57,512 nt of DNA, from positions 1-57,512 of the forward strand of contig SVBZ01000039.1 of the NCBI GenBank assembly GCA_015058575.1, in the 5' to 3' direction. This document shows positions 1 to 7,837 of the stretch, one piece after another. The stretch is from Pseudoselenomonas ruminantium (GTDB taxonomy: Bacteria; Bacillota; Negativicutes; Selenomonadales; Selenomonadaceae). Within the stretch, counting starts at the first letter, position 1; every line of letters starts with the position of its first letter. The notes below the pieces were generated by a model. The model was not told where the DNA came from and did no database searches. It saw only the letters and a program-made list of their open reading frames with translations. A program made the translations under genes and the position numbers.

Positions 1-19
1 ACCATGGATTTTTTTACGT

Positions 20-640
20 TCACGCGTCAGTTGACGCATTGGCCCACTTCAAGAAGGTAGGCGTTGAAACGCCTAGCGCCTCTGCGGCCTTGCGGGCGGA
101 GACTTTTCCGACTTTCCATTGGGCGTGGATTGCTGGAAATCCCTTGGGTTTCTCCATTGGCTTTCTGCCCAGGGTCACGCCTCTTGCCCGGGCTGCTGCC
201 AGTCCCTCCATGGTGCGCTGGTGGTTCATGTTCCGTTCCGTTTCCGCAACGTAGGAAAAGACTTGAATGACCAGATTGGAGATGAGTTTTGCCGTGAGGT
301 CATCCCCGTATTTATTGCGGGTATCGAGGAGCGGCAGGTCTATGACCACGATGGCCGCTTCCTTTTCCTTGGTGATGATATCCAGCTGACGGGTCATTTC
401 GTCGTAGTTGCGCCCCAACCTGTCCAGGCTCTTTACCACCAAAGTATCGCCATGGCCAAGGCGTTTCATCATCTTGGTGTAGGCTGGACGGTCAAAGTCC
501 TTGCCGCTTTGCTTGTCCACAAAGATACATTTCTTCGGAATACCGAAGTCTGCCAGTGCTATCCACTGCCGGTCATCCCTCTGTGAAACAGTAGATACAC
601 GAATGTAACCGTATACAGTACCATTGTTGTTCTTTTTCAT
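20..640 (-). CDS. Serine site-specific recombinase (resolvase/invertase type)
   Basis: This 206-residue protein has the resolvase/invertase fold signature. The N-terminal motif YGYIRVST carries the likely nucleophile Ser16, followed by the conserved Q and R positions, then the SLDRLGR motif. A C-terminal helix-turn-helix follows (KVSARKAAEALGVSTPTFLKW). The length fits small DNA invertases and resolvases, not large serine integrases. I chose the ATG at 640 because GGAGGAA lies 8 nt upstream; a longer in-frame start at 655 overlaps that ribosome site. Such enzymes cut and rejoin DNA at short paired sites through a phosphoserine bond. It lies just upstream of the hairpin at 731-770 and next to a toxin-like module. 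Its target site is not evident, and it could belong to a mobile element extending off the left edge. Confidence 0.9.
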   Translation of the reverse strand: MKKNNNGTVYGYIRVSTVSQRDDRQWIALADFGIPKKCIFVDKQSGKDFDRPAYTKMMKRLGHGDTLVVKSLDRLGRNYDEMTRQLDIITKEKEAAIVVIDLPLLDTRNKYGDDLTAKLISNLVIQVFSYVAETERNMNHQRTMEGLAAARARGVTLGRKPMEKPKGFPAIHAQWKVGKVSARKAAEALGVSTPTFLKWANASTDA

Positions 641-730
641 AAGCAATTCCTCCATTCAAAACTATGTTAGAGCAACAAGTTCATTTTAGAGGAATCCCTG
701 ATTGCAAAGGAATTTTATAAATCGCAAATT

Positions 731-770
731 GGGCGGCTTGACCAGTCAACTTTGACCGGTCAAGCCGCCC
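731..770. repeat. Double-palindrome hairpin of the TTGACNNGTCAA family
   Basis: Two exact TTGACNNGTCAA palindromes (738-749, centre CA; 752-763, centre CG) are enclosed by complementary arms GGGCGGC and GCCGCCC. This gives a perfect 13-bp stem (731-743 with 758-770) and a 14-nt loop. It lies 18 bp beyond the stop of the PIN gene, so it may end transcription of that operon. The T tract on that strand is weak, so terminator function is an inference. Confidence 0.75.
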
Positions 771-787
771 GCCTCGTGCTTTACTAT

Positions 788-1843
788 TCAAACTTCCAAC
801 GCTTGTTTGACATAGTCACAACAAGCCTGGATTTTCTCAAATTTATCATATTCATTACGTTTCATAAACACCAGTTTGCTATACAAGATACGATTTTCTG
901 CCATGGGAGACAAAGCGTCAATCGTGTCCACAATTTCGCTCTGGTTATATCCCAGCTGCTCCAACACGCAGGCAATGACCGCATCAACCGGCACATTCAA
1001 ACTCTCTTTGGTCTTCTCCATGAACTGATAAGCCCGACGATAGCTTTCCTGTACCGCCCGTTTTTCCATGCTGCACGATAGCGGGTAATCAGACAGGAGA
1101 AGCTCTTGCCGCGTCTTAGGTGCCTGCGATACCACAGATTCCTCCTCCGCAGGGATATAGGCACGCAATTTTGCCAACCTCTCGGCCACATCCAAATGAA
1201 ACTCCTGCGCAAAATCAGCAATCCACTGATGGTCCCGCACAGAAGCCGGGATTTCACGGTCTATTTTCCCCAGGAAACGCTGGGCAAAACGATTCACACA
1301 CACCTTTATCCGCCAATTAAGCCCATTTACTTCATTCATGGTTTGAAATTTGGTCAGGCATTCATCCTCGGATATGGCGCCCTTCAGATAGTTAATCAGC
1401 AAAACTTCATCGCTGGAAAAGCCAAAGGGTTCCCTTGCTCGTATATTCAGGTACCACTTAGGCCCATCCTTCTTAATATCATTCGTTACTACGGCAGGGA
1501 TACCATATACTTTGGCCAAGGCAATAACAAAACCTTCTCCCGTGTCCCCATGCGAGAAGAACATGGCCAGATTTTCCAATTCCCATTTGAATTTCGAATA
1601 AAGCCCCTCCTCTTTCAGCATGGCGTTATCAACGGGCACCAGAAATCCATCGTCCATCGAATTGATGATTTTTCCGCGCAACGCCATATCCGCATGATGT
1701 GGCAATTCGGTGTCCAATAGCCATTGATGCACATATACCTTGGAAAACATCTGCCGCAGCATTTCTTCTGTCTGAGAGCGCCAAAGATGAATCAGGATAT
1801 TGGTATCAAGAGAGGCACTGGCAAAACAAGGCGCATGGTTCAC
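788..1843 (-). CDS. PIN-domain protein of an XRE/ImmA/PIN module
   Basis: The N-terminal ~130 residues look like a PIN nuclease domain. SLDTNIL gives Asp13, GDTGEGFVIALA gives Asp100 and Glu103, and VVTND gives Asp122, matching the order of metal-binding acids in PIN RNases. The remaining ~220 residues are helical and I do not recognise them. The start overlaps the stop of the upstream ImmA-like gene by 4 nt (ATGA), which implies translational coupling. PIN proteins are usually toxins cutting tRNA, mRNA or rRNA. Here the partners are an XRE regulator and a metalloprotease, not a small VapB antitoxin, so the module may sense and respond to a signal. RNase activity is inferred from motifs only. 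Confidence 0.75.
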   Translation of the reverse strand: MNHAPCFASASLDTNILIHLWRSQTEEMLRQMFSKVYVHQWLLDTELPHHADMALRGKIINSMDDGFLVPVDNAMLKEEGLYSKFKWELENLAMFFSHGDTGEGFVIALAKVYGIPAVVTNDIKKDGPKWYLNIRAREPFGFSSDEVLLINYLKGAISEDECLTKFQTMNEVNGLNWRIKVCVNRFAQRFLGKIDREIPASVRDHQWIADFAQEFHLDVAERLAKLRAYIPAEEESVVSQAPKTRQELLLSDYPLSCSMEKRAVQESYRRAYQFMEKTKESLNVPVDAVIACVLEQLGYNQSEIVDTIDALSPMAENRILYSKLVFMKRNEYDKFEKIQACCDYVKQALEV

Positions 1844-2625
1844 ACCAATCCCACCTTTCGGAAGGTCTCATCATCATCCAAATGGTTATGCGGGAAAATC
1901 GTTGCAAAATCCGTCATGCTGAAAGCACAAAAAGCCTCCGCCATGCTTTTGGGAATCTTATTGTTCTTATAATTATCCCGAATGATTTTGAGAAATTCCT
2001 CCGGGTAGCGGATGGCATTGGCCGGTTTCAACAAGGCATCGTCCTCCTGGGAAGCTGCCTGCAAAAACTTATTGACGTTCCCTTCCAGCTCACTAGCCAA
2101 AGCTTTTTGCTGCGCAGCGCTTATGCGCTTATATTCACGCAAAGCAATCAAAGCCGTTTTACTGCTGACGCGAAACTCATGCATAATCATCGCAACCGTC
2201 AATGCGTCAATATCCTTGGGCTGAAAGGCTTCGCAGTAATCCTCCAGATAATTGCACAAATTCTCCCGGGGAATCAGCAGACAGGACGCAAAATAATCCG
2301 CCTCACGTTCCTGGTCTTTTTTCATGAACATCGCATCATCCTTAAAGACCAGTCCATCCTGCCCGGCATGCAGCACCAGATGACCGATTTCGTGGGCAAA
2401 GGTAAAGATTTCCCGACACAAAAGGGCAGACGAATTGGTAAAAATCACCTTTCCCTCCCGGCGGTTCTGCGATAATCCCAAAGTCTTGTCCGCACCAATC
2501 GGATAACGGAACAAGTACCAGCCCTTTTCGCGGGCCAGACGGAACGGATTGTGCAGACCATACGCGACCTTGGGACGACACTCCCGCGCCTTGCGCTCAA
2601 TCAACCGTTTACGCTTTTCATCCAT
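1840..2625 (-). CDS. ImmA/IrrE-family metallo-endopeptidase
   Basis: This 261-residue protein carries the zinc protease motif FAHEIGHLVLH (His78, Glu79, His82). The downstream EREADYFA motif supplies the likely third ligand, Glu108. This is the arrangement of ImmA/IrrE (COG2856) proteases, which typically cleave or inactivate a partner XRE repressor, as ImmA does to ImmR in ICEBs1. The upstream neighbour is an XRE regulator 16 nt away (stop of XRE at 2642), and the PIN gene overlaps its 3' end. The natural reading is that proteolysis of the XRE protein relieves repression of the operon. The C-terminal ~120 residues are not recognised. Confidence 0.85.
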   Translation of the reverse strand: MDEKRKRLIERKARECRPKVAYGLHNPFRLAREKGWYLFRYPIGADKTLGLSQNRREGKVIFTNSSALLCREIFTFAHEIGHLVLHAGQDGLVFKDDAMFMKKDQEREADYFASCLLIPRENLCNYLEDYCEAFQPKDIDALTVAMIMHEFRVSSKTALIALREYKRISAAQQKALASELEGNVNKFLQAASQEDDALLKPANAIRYPEEFLKIIRDNYKNNKIPKSMAEAFCAFSMTDFATIFPHNHLDDDETFRKVGLV

Positions 2626-2641
2626 CTTGTCACGTCCTCAC

Positions 2642-2968
2642 TCACGGTCTATCATGTACCAGCATATTCTTGAAGAACATATCAATCACATCATTGATAT
2701 AATCGATTTCCGGCGAATCATCTGCATTGCGATAAAAGGAAACAACCGCATCTTCCTCATCATCTTCGGCCACCAGCGCACTGACATTCGTCTGAAACAA
2801 CAGGGCCAGACGATTCAATTCCACTAGCGACGGATCATTTTCCCCTTTTTCCATGCGGGAATATTTCTGACGGCTTACATGGAGTGCTTCTGCCACCGTC
2901 TCCTGCTTCATTCCCTGTGCAGTACGCAGTTCACGCAGTCTATCTCCCAATGTTTTAGCATCCATCAT
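2642..2968 (-). CDS. XRE-family transcriptional regulator
   Basis: A 108-residue protein with an N-terminal Cro/C1-type helix-turn-helix (LGDRLRELRTAQGMKQETVAEAL, then VSRQKYSRMEKGENDPSL). An acidic tail contains DDEEDAVVSFYRN. It is the first gene of the XRE-ImmA-PIN operon and probably autoregulates it. Three starts are possible: GTG 2974, ATG 2968 and ATG 2965. AAAGGG lies 5-8 nt before the two ATGs and overlaps too closely with the GTG, so I take an ATG start. The acidic tail with predicted helices may be the target of the neighbouring ImmA-like protease, which is inference. Confidence 0.88.
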   Translation of the reverse strand: MMDAKTLGDRLRELRTAQGMKQETVAEALHVSRQKYSRMEKGENDPSLVELNRLALLFQTNVSALVAEDDEEDAVVSFYRNADDSPEIDYINDVIDMFFKNMLVHDRP

Positions 2969-2988
2969 TCTCACCCTTTCTTGTCTTG

Positions 2989-3043
2989 ATTATATAACAT
3001 AAAAAAGAGCTCCACAATACCATATGTAATATTTTTGCTACAT
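2989..3043 (-). promoter_or_regulatory. Promoter and possible operator of the XRE-ImmA-PIN operon
   Basis: On the minus strand a -35 TTGTGG (3012-3017) and a perfect -10 TATAAT (2989-2994) are separated by 17 bp, about 20 bp before the XRE start codon. An imperfect dyad with ATGTA arms (3024-3043) lies just upstream of the -35 and may bind the XRE protein. Confidence 0.6.
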
Positions 3044-3051
3044 TGCAAGCC

Positions 3052-3100
3052 AAAAACAGGCAGGCGACCGACAGTCTCTTTGACCAGTCAGCCGCCCGCC
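3052..3100 (-). terminator. Terminator downstream of ilvD, decayed TTGACNNGTCAA family member
   Basis: On the minus strand, arms at 3087-3100 and 3059-3072 form a 14-bp stem if three G·U pairs are allowed, followed by five T residues (A tract at 3052-3056). TTGACCAGTCAG (3080-3091) is a near copy of the palindrome, and a shortened GACAGTC is its partner. The shared flank GCCGCCCGCCT also follows the hairpin at 731-770. It probably ends the ilvD transcript. Confidence 0.65.
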
Positions 3101-3105
3101 TTATG

Positions 3106-3254
3106 TCATTTTTCCAACCGCTTCAGCTCCTGTATCAATTCCCCAGCTTGTCGATGAATTTATCCATTGATTCCTGAAATCTCGTGAGCAGGTAAAATGC
3201 CACGACAATAGGAAAACCCACAGCGGAAACGGCGGTGAGTATGGTCTACTCCAT
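3106..3254 (-). pseudogene. Degenerate YvrJ-like small membrane peptide gene
   Basis: Starting 16 nt after the ilvD stop, the minus strand reads ATG GAG TAG. It then continues in frame as a hydrophobic segment (AVGFPIVVAFYLLTRF, then QESMDKFIDKLGN) typical of YvrJ-family peptides of about 45 residues. The third codon is an amber stop. A frameshift at the LGN position would restore a plausible tail, ELIQELKRLEK, ending at 3106. With no alternative start before the hydrophobic segment, this looks like a decayed gene with a nonsense mutation and a frameshift. The YvrJ assignment rests on pattern recognition of the GFPI...YLL.R core. A sequencing error could explain one lesion but hardly both. 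Confidence 0.45.
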
Positions 3255-3269
3255 TATAGACTCGAAACC

Positions 3270-4922
3270 CTATTTGAGTACGGCACCGGTGCTGGCCGAG
3301 GTCGTGAGTTTTGCATATCTTGACAGATAGCCATGCTTGATCTTGGGCTCTGGCTGTTTCCAGTCAGCCTTGCGCCTAGCGAGCTCCTCGTCGCTGACCT
3401 TGAGCTCGAGTTTGCGGTTCGGGATATCGATGCAGATGATATCGCCGTCCTCGATCAGGGCAATCGGGCCGCCTTCCATCGCTTCTGGCGAGACATGACC
3501 GACGCAGGCGCCCTGGCTGGCACCGCTGAAGCGGCCATCGGTTATGAGGCCGACCTTTAGCCCGCGGCCCGTGATGACAGCCGTCGGGTTTAGCATCTCC
3601 TGCATGCCCGGGCCGCCTTTCGGGCCCTCGTAGCGGATGACAACGACATCGCCATCGGCGATATCGCCCGCCATGATGGCATCGCAGGCCTCAGTCTCCG
3701 AGTTGTAGCACTTGGCCTTGCCCTCATAAGTCAGCATATCTTCCTTGACGGCCGATGCCTTGACGACAGCATAATCCGGCGCCAGGTTGCCCTTGAGGAT
3801 CGCGATGCCGCCTTCCTTGCGGTACGGCTCTTCGACGCTATGGATGACCTTGCGGTCAAGCACCTTGGCATCCTTGATGCGGTCGCCCATCGGCCCCGTG
3901 ACCGTCAGCGCATCGAGGTGGATGAGGTCTTTCTTCGCGAGCTCATGCATGACGGCCGAGATGCCGCCGGCCTCGTCAAGGTCGACCATATGATGCGTTC
4001 CTGCGGGGCTTAATTTCGTGATATACGGCGTGCGACGTGAAATCTCATCAAACAGCGGCGCCGGAATCTCGATGCCCGCCTCATGAGCGATTGCCGTCAG
4101 ATGCAGTACCGTATTCGACGAGCCGCCGATGCCCATATCAACCGTAATCGCATTTTCAAAGGCCTTGCGCGTCAGGATGTCGCGCGGCTTGATATCCTTT
4201 TCGATGAGGTCCATGATGACAGCACCCGCGCGCTTGGCCAGCAGACGCCGTGCGCCCGTGTAGGCAGCGGGAATCGTGCCATTGCCCGGCAGGGCCATGC
4301 CCAGGACCTCCGAGAGCGAATTCATCGTATTGGCCGTGAACAATCCCGCACAGGAACCGCAGCCCGGGCAGCATTTTGCCTCAAGCTCTTCCATCTCCTC
4401 AGCTGCCATCTCGCCGGCCGCAAACTTGCCTGCCGCCTCAAAGGCCTGGCTGACGCTGACATCACGGCCATGGAAGCGCCCCGGCAGCATCGGGCCGCCC
4501 GAGACGACGACACAGGGGATATTGAGGCGGGCGGCTGCCATCAGCATGCCTGGCACGACCTTATCGCAGTTTGGAATCAGCACGAGACCGTCAAAACCAG
4601 ACGCCATAGCGACAGACTCCACGGAATCGGCGATGAGCTCGCGGCTGGCCAGCGAATATTTCATGCCCGTATGGCCCATGGCAATGCCATCGCAGACACC
4701 GATGGCAGGAAACTCCACCGGCGTACCACCGGCCGCAGCGACACCGAGCTTGGCCGCCTCTGCGATCTCGCGCAGATGGATATGGCCGGGAATGATTTCA
4801 TTGAAGGAATTGCAGATGCCAATCAACGGTTTGCGCAAATCCTCAGGGCCATAGCCATTCGCATGAAACAGGGAACGATGGGCACAGCGCGTAGCGCCTC
4901 TTTTGACGATGTCACTTCTCAT
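3270..4922 (-). CDS. ilvD: Dihydroxy-acid dehydratase
   Basis: This 550-residue protein is full length for IlvD. It catalyses the third common step of valine, isoleucine and leucine synthesis, dehydrating 2,3-dihydroxy-acids to 2-oxo acids with an Fe-S cluster. Cluster and active-site motifs are present: CNSFNE near the N terminus, the CDKVVPGM motif, and [12 protein letters not shown] in the middle. AGGAG lies about 8 nt before the ATG. It stands alone rather than with other ilv genes, with its own promoter about 80 bp upstream. No T-box leader is visible, since the leader is too short. Confidence 0.97.
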   Translation of the reverse strand: MRSDIVKRGATRCAHRSLFHANGYGPEDLRKPLIGICNSFNEIIPGHIHLREIAEAAKLGVAAAGGTPVEFPAIGVCDGIAMGHTGMKYSLASRELIADSVESVAMASGFDGLVLIPNCDKVVPGMLMAAARLNIPCVVVSGGPMLPGRFHGRDVSVSQAFEAAGKFAAGEMAAEEMEELEAKCCPGCGSCAGLFTANTMNSLSEVLGMALPGNGTIPAAYTGARRLLAKRAGAVIMDLIEKDIKPRDILTRKAFENAITVDMGIGGSSNTVLHLTAIAHEAGIEIPAPLFDEISRRTPYITKLSPAGTHHMVDLDEAGGISAVMHELAKKDLIHLDALTVTGPMGDRIKDAKVLDRKVIHSVEEPYRKEGGIAILKGNLAPDYAVVKASAVKEDMLTYEGKAKCYNSETEACDAIMAGDIADGDVVVIRYEGPKGGPGMQEMLNPTAVITGRGLKVGLITDGRFSGASQGACVGHVSPEAMEGGPIALIEDGDIICIDIPNRKLELKVSDEELARRKADWKQPEPKIKHGYLSRYAKLTTSASTGAVLK

Positions 4923-5002
4923 TTTTCAACTCTCCTAATCTGCGATAGATTTTGTCTTTTGTATCAATACATTTGCCGACAATATATCGTTACATAGTTA
5001 CA

Positions 5003-5031
5003 ATTCTACTGCATACATGCGATTAATTCAA
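5003..5031 (-). promoter_or_regulatory. Probable ilvD promoter
   Basis: On the minus strand TTGAAT (5026-5031) and TAGAAT (5003-5008) are spaced by 17 bp, about 80 bp upstream of the ilvD ATG. The untranslated leader is AT-rich with no recognised riboswitch. Confidence 0.5.
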
Positions 5032-5083
5032 GCAATTCGCGTTAAATAATTTACAAGGTTACATGTATAGGATGCCAAGCGGC

Positions 5084-5620
5084 TCAGAATTCGATGCCGA
5101 TCTGGGCCTTGATGCCCTGCGTGTAAGGATGCTTGATTTCCTTCATCTCGGTCACAAGGTCTGCCTGCTCGATGACCTTCGGGGCTGCATCACGTCCCGT
5201 CAGCACGAGATGCAGCTCGGGCGGACGGCAGGCGAGCAAATCGAGTACCTGCTGCTCCGTGATCAGATCGAACTTGACGGCATAGTTTATCTCATCGAGA
5301 ATGATAAGGTCGTACTTACCGCCCGTGATCGCTTCCCTGGCCATTGCAAGTGCATCAGCTGCCGCCTGCAAATGCTCAGCCTGCTCATGGGCATCGGTAT
5401 TTGTGAACCCCAGCCCGCACTGGCGGATTTCGATGCGGCCATCCGCAGCCGCAAGCGTCTCGATGGTCTTCAATTCCCCGTACTTCCAGCCGCCCTTGAT
5501 GAATTGCAGTATAAGGACGCGAAAACCATCTCCCCAGGCGCGGACGGCCAGGCCGAGCGCCGCCGTTGTCTTGCCTTTGCCATTTCCCGTATGAACGATG
5601 ACTAAACCGTGCTTTTCCAT
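5084..5620 (-). CDS. cobO: Cob(I)yrinic acid a,c-diamide adenosyltransferase
   Basis: A 178-residue protein of the BtuR/CobO/CobP family, which transfers the adenosyl group of ATP to cob(I)alamin or cob(I)yrinic acid diamide. The P-loop TGNGKGKTT is at residues 11-19, and the Walker B-like motif DLIILDEINYA is in the second half. GAGGTGAT lies 7 nt before the ATG at 5620; an upstream in-frame GTG at 5629 overlaps that ribosome site and is less likely. No other cobalamin gene or B12 riboswitch is nearby, so it may serve salvage. It is divergent from the SGNH hydrolase gene. Confidence 0.94.
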   Translation of the reverse strand: MEKHGLVIVHTGNGKGKTTAALGLAVRAWGDGFRVLILQFIKGGWKYGELKTIETLAAADGRIEIRQCGLGFTNTDAHEQAEHLQAAADALAMAREAITGGKYDLIILDEINYAVKFDLITEQQVLDLLACRPPELHLVLTGRDAAPKVIEQADLVTEMKEIKHPYTQGIKAQIGIEF

Positions 5621-5722
5621 ACCTATCACCTCAGAAATATGATATAATAAACAACGTACATTTTTGTACCTTTACTATTTTACGCTAATTTTTGAAGAAA
5701 ATCCTGCTATCTGGTGTTATAT

Positions 5723-7339
5723 ATGAAGAAATTTTTCCTTTTTGTGTTTATCATTTTTTGTTTTACAGCGTTTTCCGCTTTCATGGCTGAAAAGACCGAT
5801 TTGCTCGGCCTGCGCAATATGACCTTGCAGACCTCGTTCCACGAAACCGATGGGCATATGGTGTTATCGTGGGACCCGCTGCCCTATCCTTGCTTTTACA
5901 AGGTAGAGACCTATTCGCGCACGACCGGTCTTGTAGAAGGCGAGCCAGAGTATCACTTCTTTGCGAGCGGGTATACGTTCGATTCGACATTCGAGGTGCC
6001 GCGCAGCGGTATCCCGACGACCTACCGCGTCACGGCTTATGGCATGTTCGGCCAGCTTACGCCGCCATCCGAGCCAATCGACAATCCCATCTATGCAAAG
6101 GCACCGGCTTCACCTGTCACCATCTATCACTATACCGAAGACCATCCGGCCAGCCTCATGCCGTTCCTCGTCTGGCATGCCATCCCCAATGCTGTCTGCT
6201 ATGAGGTCGAACTGCTCGCAGGCAAGCCGGATCAGGAGGGCGGCATCACGCATGACAAGGCCAACCACCTCGAGAGCACCAACCAGATCTTTACGAATGG
6301 CTGGCAGGCCGACCTCAAGAAGTATGCCAACCGCAAATTCATCTACTGGCGCGTGCGCGCGCTCGATATCCATCACAATCCGATGGGCGAATTCTCCAAG
6401 GCCGAGGAACTGCATATCAATCCGGACCTGCCGCAGCCTACAGCCCCCCTGCCCAATACCTTTGACCAGATGCCGAATTTCCAGATGCCGGTTTACCCTG
6501 TTTACCAATGGATACCGCTGCACGATGCCGCCCGCTATGAAGTCGAGCTTTTGATCCATCCGCCAGCTGAGGCGCATGGCACGACGGCCGATGCCGATGC
6601 GGTCTGGCGCAAAACGGTAAGCGGTGCGGCCTGCTACGATGAATACGCGCGCCCCTATGCCGGCGACTACTACTGGCGTGTACGCGCCGTCAATGCGCAA
6701 GGCTATACGCTTGGCACCTGGTCGGACACCGAACACTTCACGATGCCCGAGCTTCCCGAACGCATTCCCGTCGCTGTACTCGGCGACAGCATCACGCATG
6801 GCGGCGGTGCCGTCTCGAACTCACCAGCTGCCCTGGAGTATAGCTACACGACGTATTTCGACTTCCCCTATCTGAACCTCGGCCGCAGCGGGGACACGTC
6901 AAAGATGACCCTCGACCGCTTCGATAGCGATGTACTGCCCTTCCGCCCCATCAACCTGCTGATCCTTACAGGCACCAACAGCCTGCGCTCGACCACGATC
7001 AGTGCTGAGTCCGTAGTCAACGATCTGGCGACCATCCGCGACAAATGCCTCAAGAACGATATCCGGCCGATTTTCCTGACCCTGATGCCGGTCAATCCCC
7101 CCAATATCCAGCTCGCTTTCCAGGCGCCGACAGATCCCCAGTGGCAGAAGAAACTCGCCCGCATCAATGGCTGGATCCGCCAGCAGGACTACTACATCGA
7201 CCTTGAACCCTATTTCTACGACCCGACGCACCGCTTCATGGACAACAAATTCTCGGTTGACGGCCTGCATCCCGATATTCTCGGCAAGCAGCTCATGGGC
7301 GAAATCATCAACATGAACCAAAGTAAATTCTTGAAATGA
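5723..7339 (+). CDS. Secreted or anchored SGNH/GDSL hydrolase with Fn3-like repeats
   Basis: This 538-residue protein begins with a signal peptide or anchor (MKKFFLFVFIIFCFTAF). Two or three beta-sandwich, fibronectin-like repeats follow; each ends in a YWRVRA-type strand. A C-terminal SGNH hydrolase domain comes last: GDSITHGG (Ser near residue 355), Gly in LGRSGDTS, Asn in GTNS, and the Asp/His pair in DGLHPD. All four catalytic blocks are intact. SGNH enzymes remove ester groups from carbohydrates or lipids, so cell-wall or exopolysaccharide deacetylation is plausible. A paralogue of the same design lies at 19935-21323. GTG at 5714 is an alternative start; no strong ribosome site is seen. 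Confidence 0.85.
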   Translation: MKKFFLFVFIIFCFTAFSAFMAEKTDLLGLRNMTLQTSFHETDGHMVLSWDPLPYPCFYKVETYSRTTGLVEGEPEYHFFASGYTFDSTFEVPRSGIPTTYRVTAYGMFGQLTPPSEPIDNPIYAKAPASPVTIYHYTEDHPASLMPFLVWHAIPNAVCYEVELLAGKPDQEGGITHDKANHLESTNQIFTNGWQADLKKYANRKFIYWRVRALDIHHNPMGEFSKAEELHINPDLPQPTAPLPNTFDQMPNFQMPVYPVYQWIPLHDAARYEVELLIHPPAEAHGTTADADAVWRKTVSGAACYDEYARPYAGDYYWRVRAVNAQGYTLGTWSDTEHFTMPELPERIPVAVLGDSITHGGGAVSNSPAALEYSYTTYFDFPYLNLGRSGDTSKMTLDRFDSDVLPFRPINLLILTGTNSLRSTTISAESVVNDLATIRDKCLKNDIRPIFLTLMPVNPPNIQLAFQAPTDPQWQKKLARINGWIRQQDYYIDLEPYFYDPTHRFMDNKFSVDGLHPDILGKQLMGEIINMNQSKFLK

Positions 7340-7394
7340 AGTAATTTTATTTCATAGCGAATATAATTGTTTCCAATTATTTACAAAAATCATA

Positions 7395-7423
7395 TTGACA
7401 CGTCAAATGATCCTGCGTATACT
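7395..7423 (+). promoter_or_regulatory. Promoter with TTGACNNGTCAA over the -35 box
   Basis: TTGACA (7395-7400) and TATACT (7418-7423) are separated by exactly 17 bp. The -35 box is the left half of an exact palindrome TTGACACGTCAA (7395-7406). The roughly 80-nt leader before the next gene contains a dyad ATGCTGC (7431-7437) / GCAGCAT (7464-7470). Confidence 0.75.
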
Positions 7424-7507
7424 TACACACATGCTGCTTTTTATGGAGCATCCGAGCATCCCGGCAGCATGGTATGTGGGAAAAAAGATGTACTAAGGAG
7501 TGTTGAT

Positions 7508-7768
7508 ATGAAAAATCTTGAATGGTGTGAACTTACGAAGAACTTCTATGCGTTCAAATACGTAGCCGATAAGCTTGGCTTCTACGTGCCGGAACTCCAG
7601 CAGATGGAGCGCAGCCTCGAAGAATGCCGTCCTTTTGCTGCTGATGAGGATATCCTGGCAAAAGTTCGCAACCTGTCCGAGAAAAAATTGCCGCAGTTCG
7701 ATTTTTCCGAGCTTGCAACGGCGCATACGCCGGTCTATGACGAGGACGATAACCTCGCTCATGCTTGA
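7508..7768 (+). CDS. Small conserved-looking protein of unknown function
   Basis: An 86-residue acidic protein that I do not recognise. The start ATG at 7508 is fixed by AAGGAG 9 nt upstream; a longer in-frame reading from 7367 runs through the promoter and lacks a ribosome site. There is no signal peptide or membrane segment, and it is rich in charged residues with a helical middle (VPELQQMERSLEECRPF). A strong promoter, a long leader and a dedicated terminator show it is a single-gene unit. Confidence 0.75.
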   Translation: MKNLEWCELTKNFYAFKYVADKLGFYVPELQQMERSLEECRPFAADEDILAKVRNLSEKKLPQFDFSELATAHTPVYDEDDNLAHA

Positions 7769-7776
7769 TTAAGCAC

Positions 7777-7817
7777 AAAAATGCCCGACAGAGGCTTTCC
7801 TCTGCCGGGCATTTTTT
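7777..7817. terminator. Bidirectional terminator
   Basis: A tract, ATGCCCG..CAGAGG arm, CTTT loop, CCTCTG..CGGGCAT arm and T tract, with one A/C mismatch. It serves the plus-strand gene ending at 7768 and the minus-strand kinase ending at 7838. Confidence 0.9.
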
Positions 7818-7837
7818 ATTTTCTGCGTTTTCGCGCT

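Noticed and set aside
752..1081. A plus-strand frame beginning in the hairpin at 731-770
   Set aside because: It is antisense to the PIN gene, whose motifs and coupling are convincing.
4923..5083. A T-box or other riboswitch before ilvD
   Set aside because: The leader is too short and lacks a specifier stem, T-box sequence or terminator.
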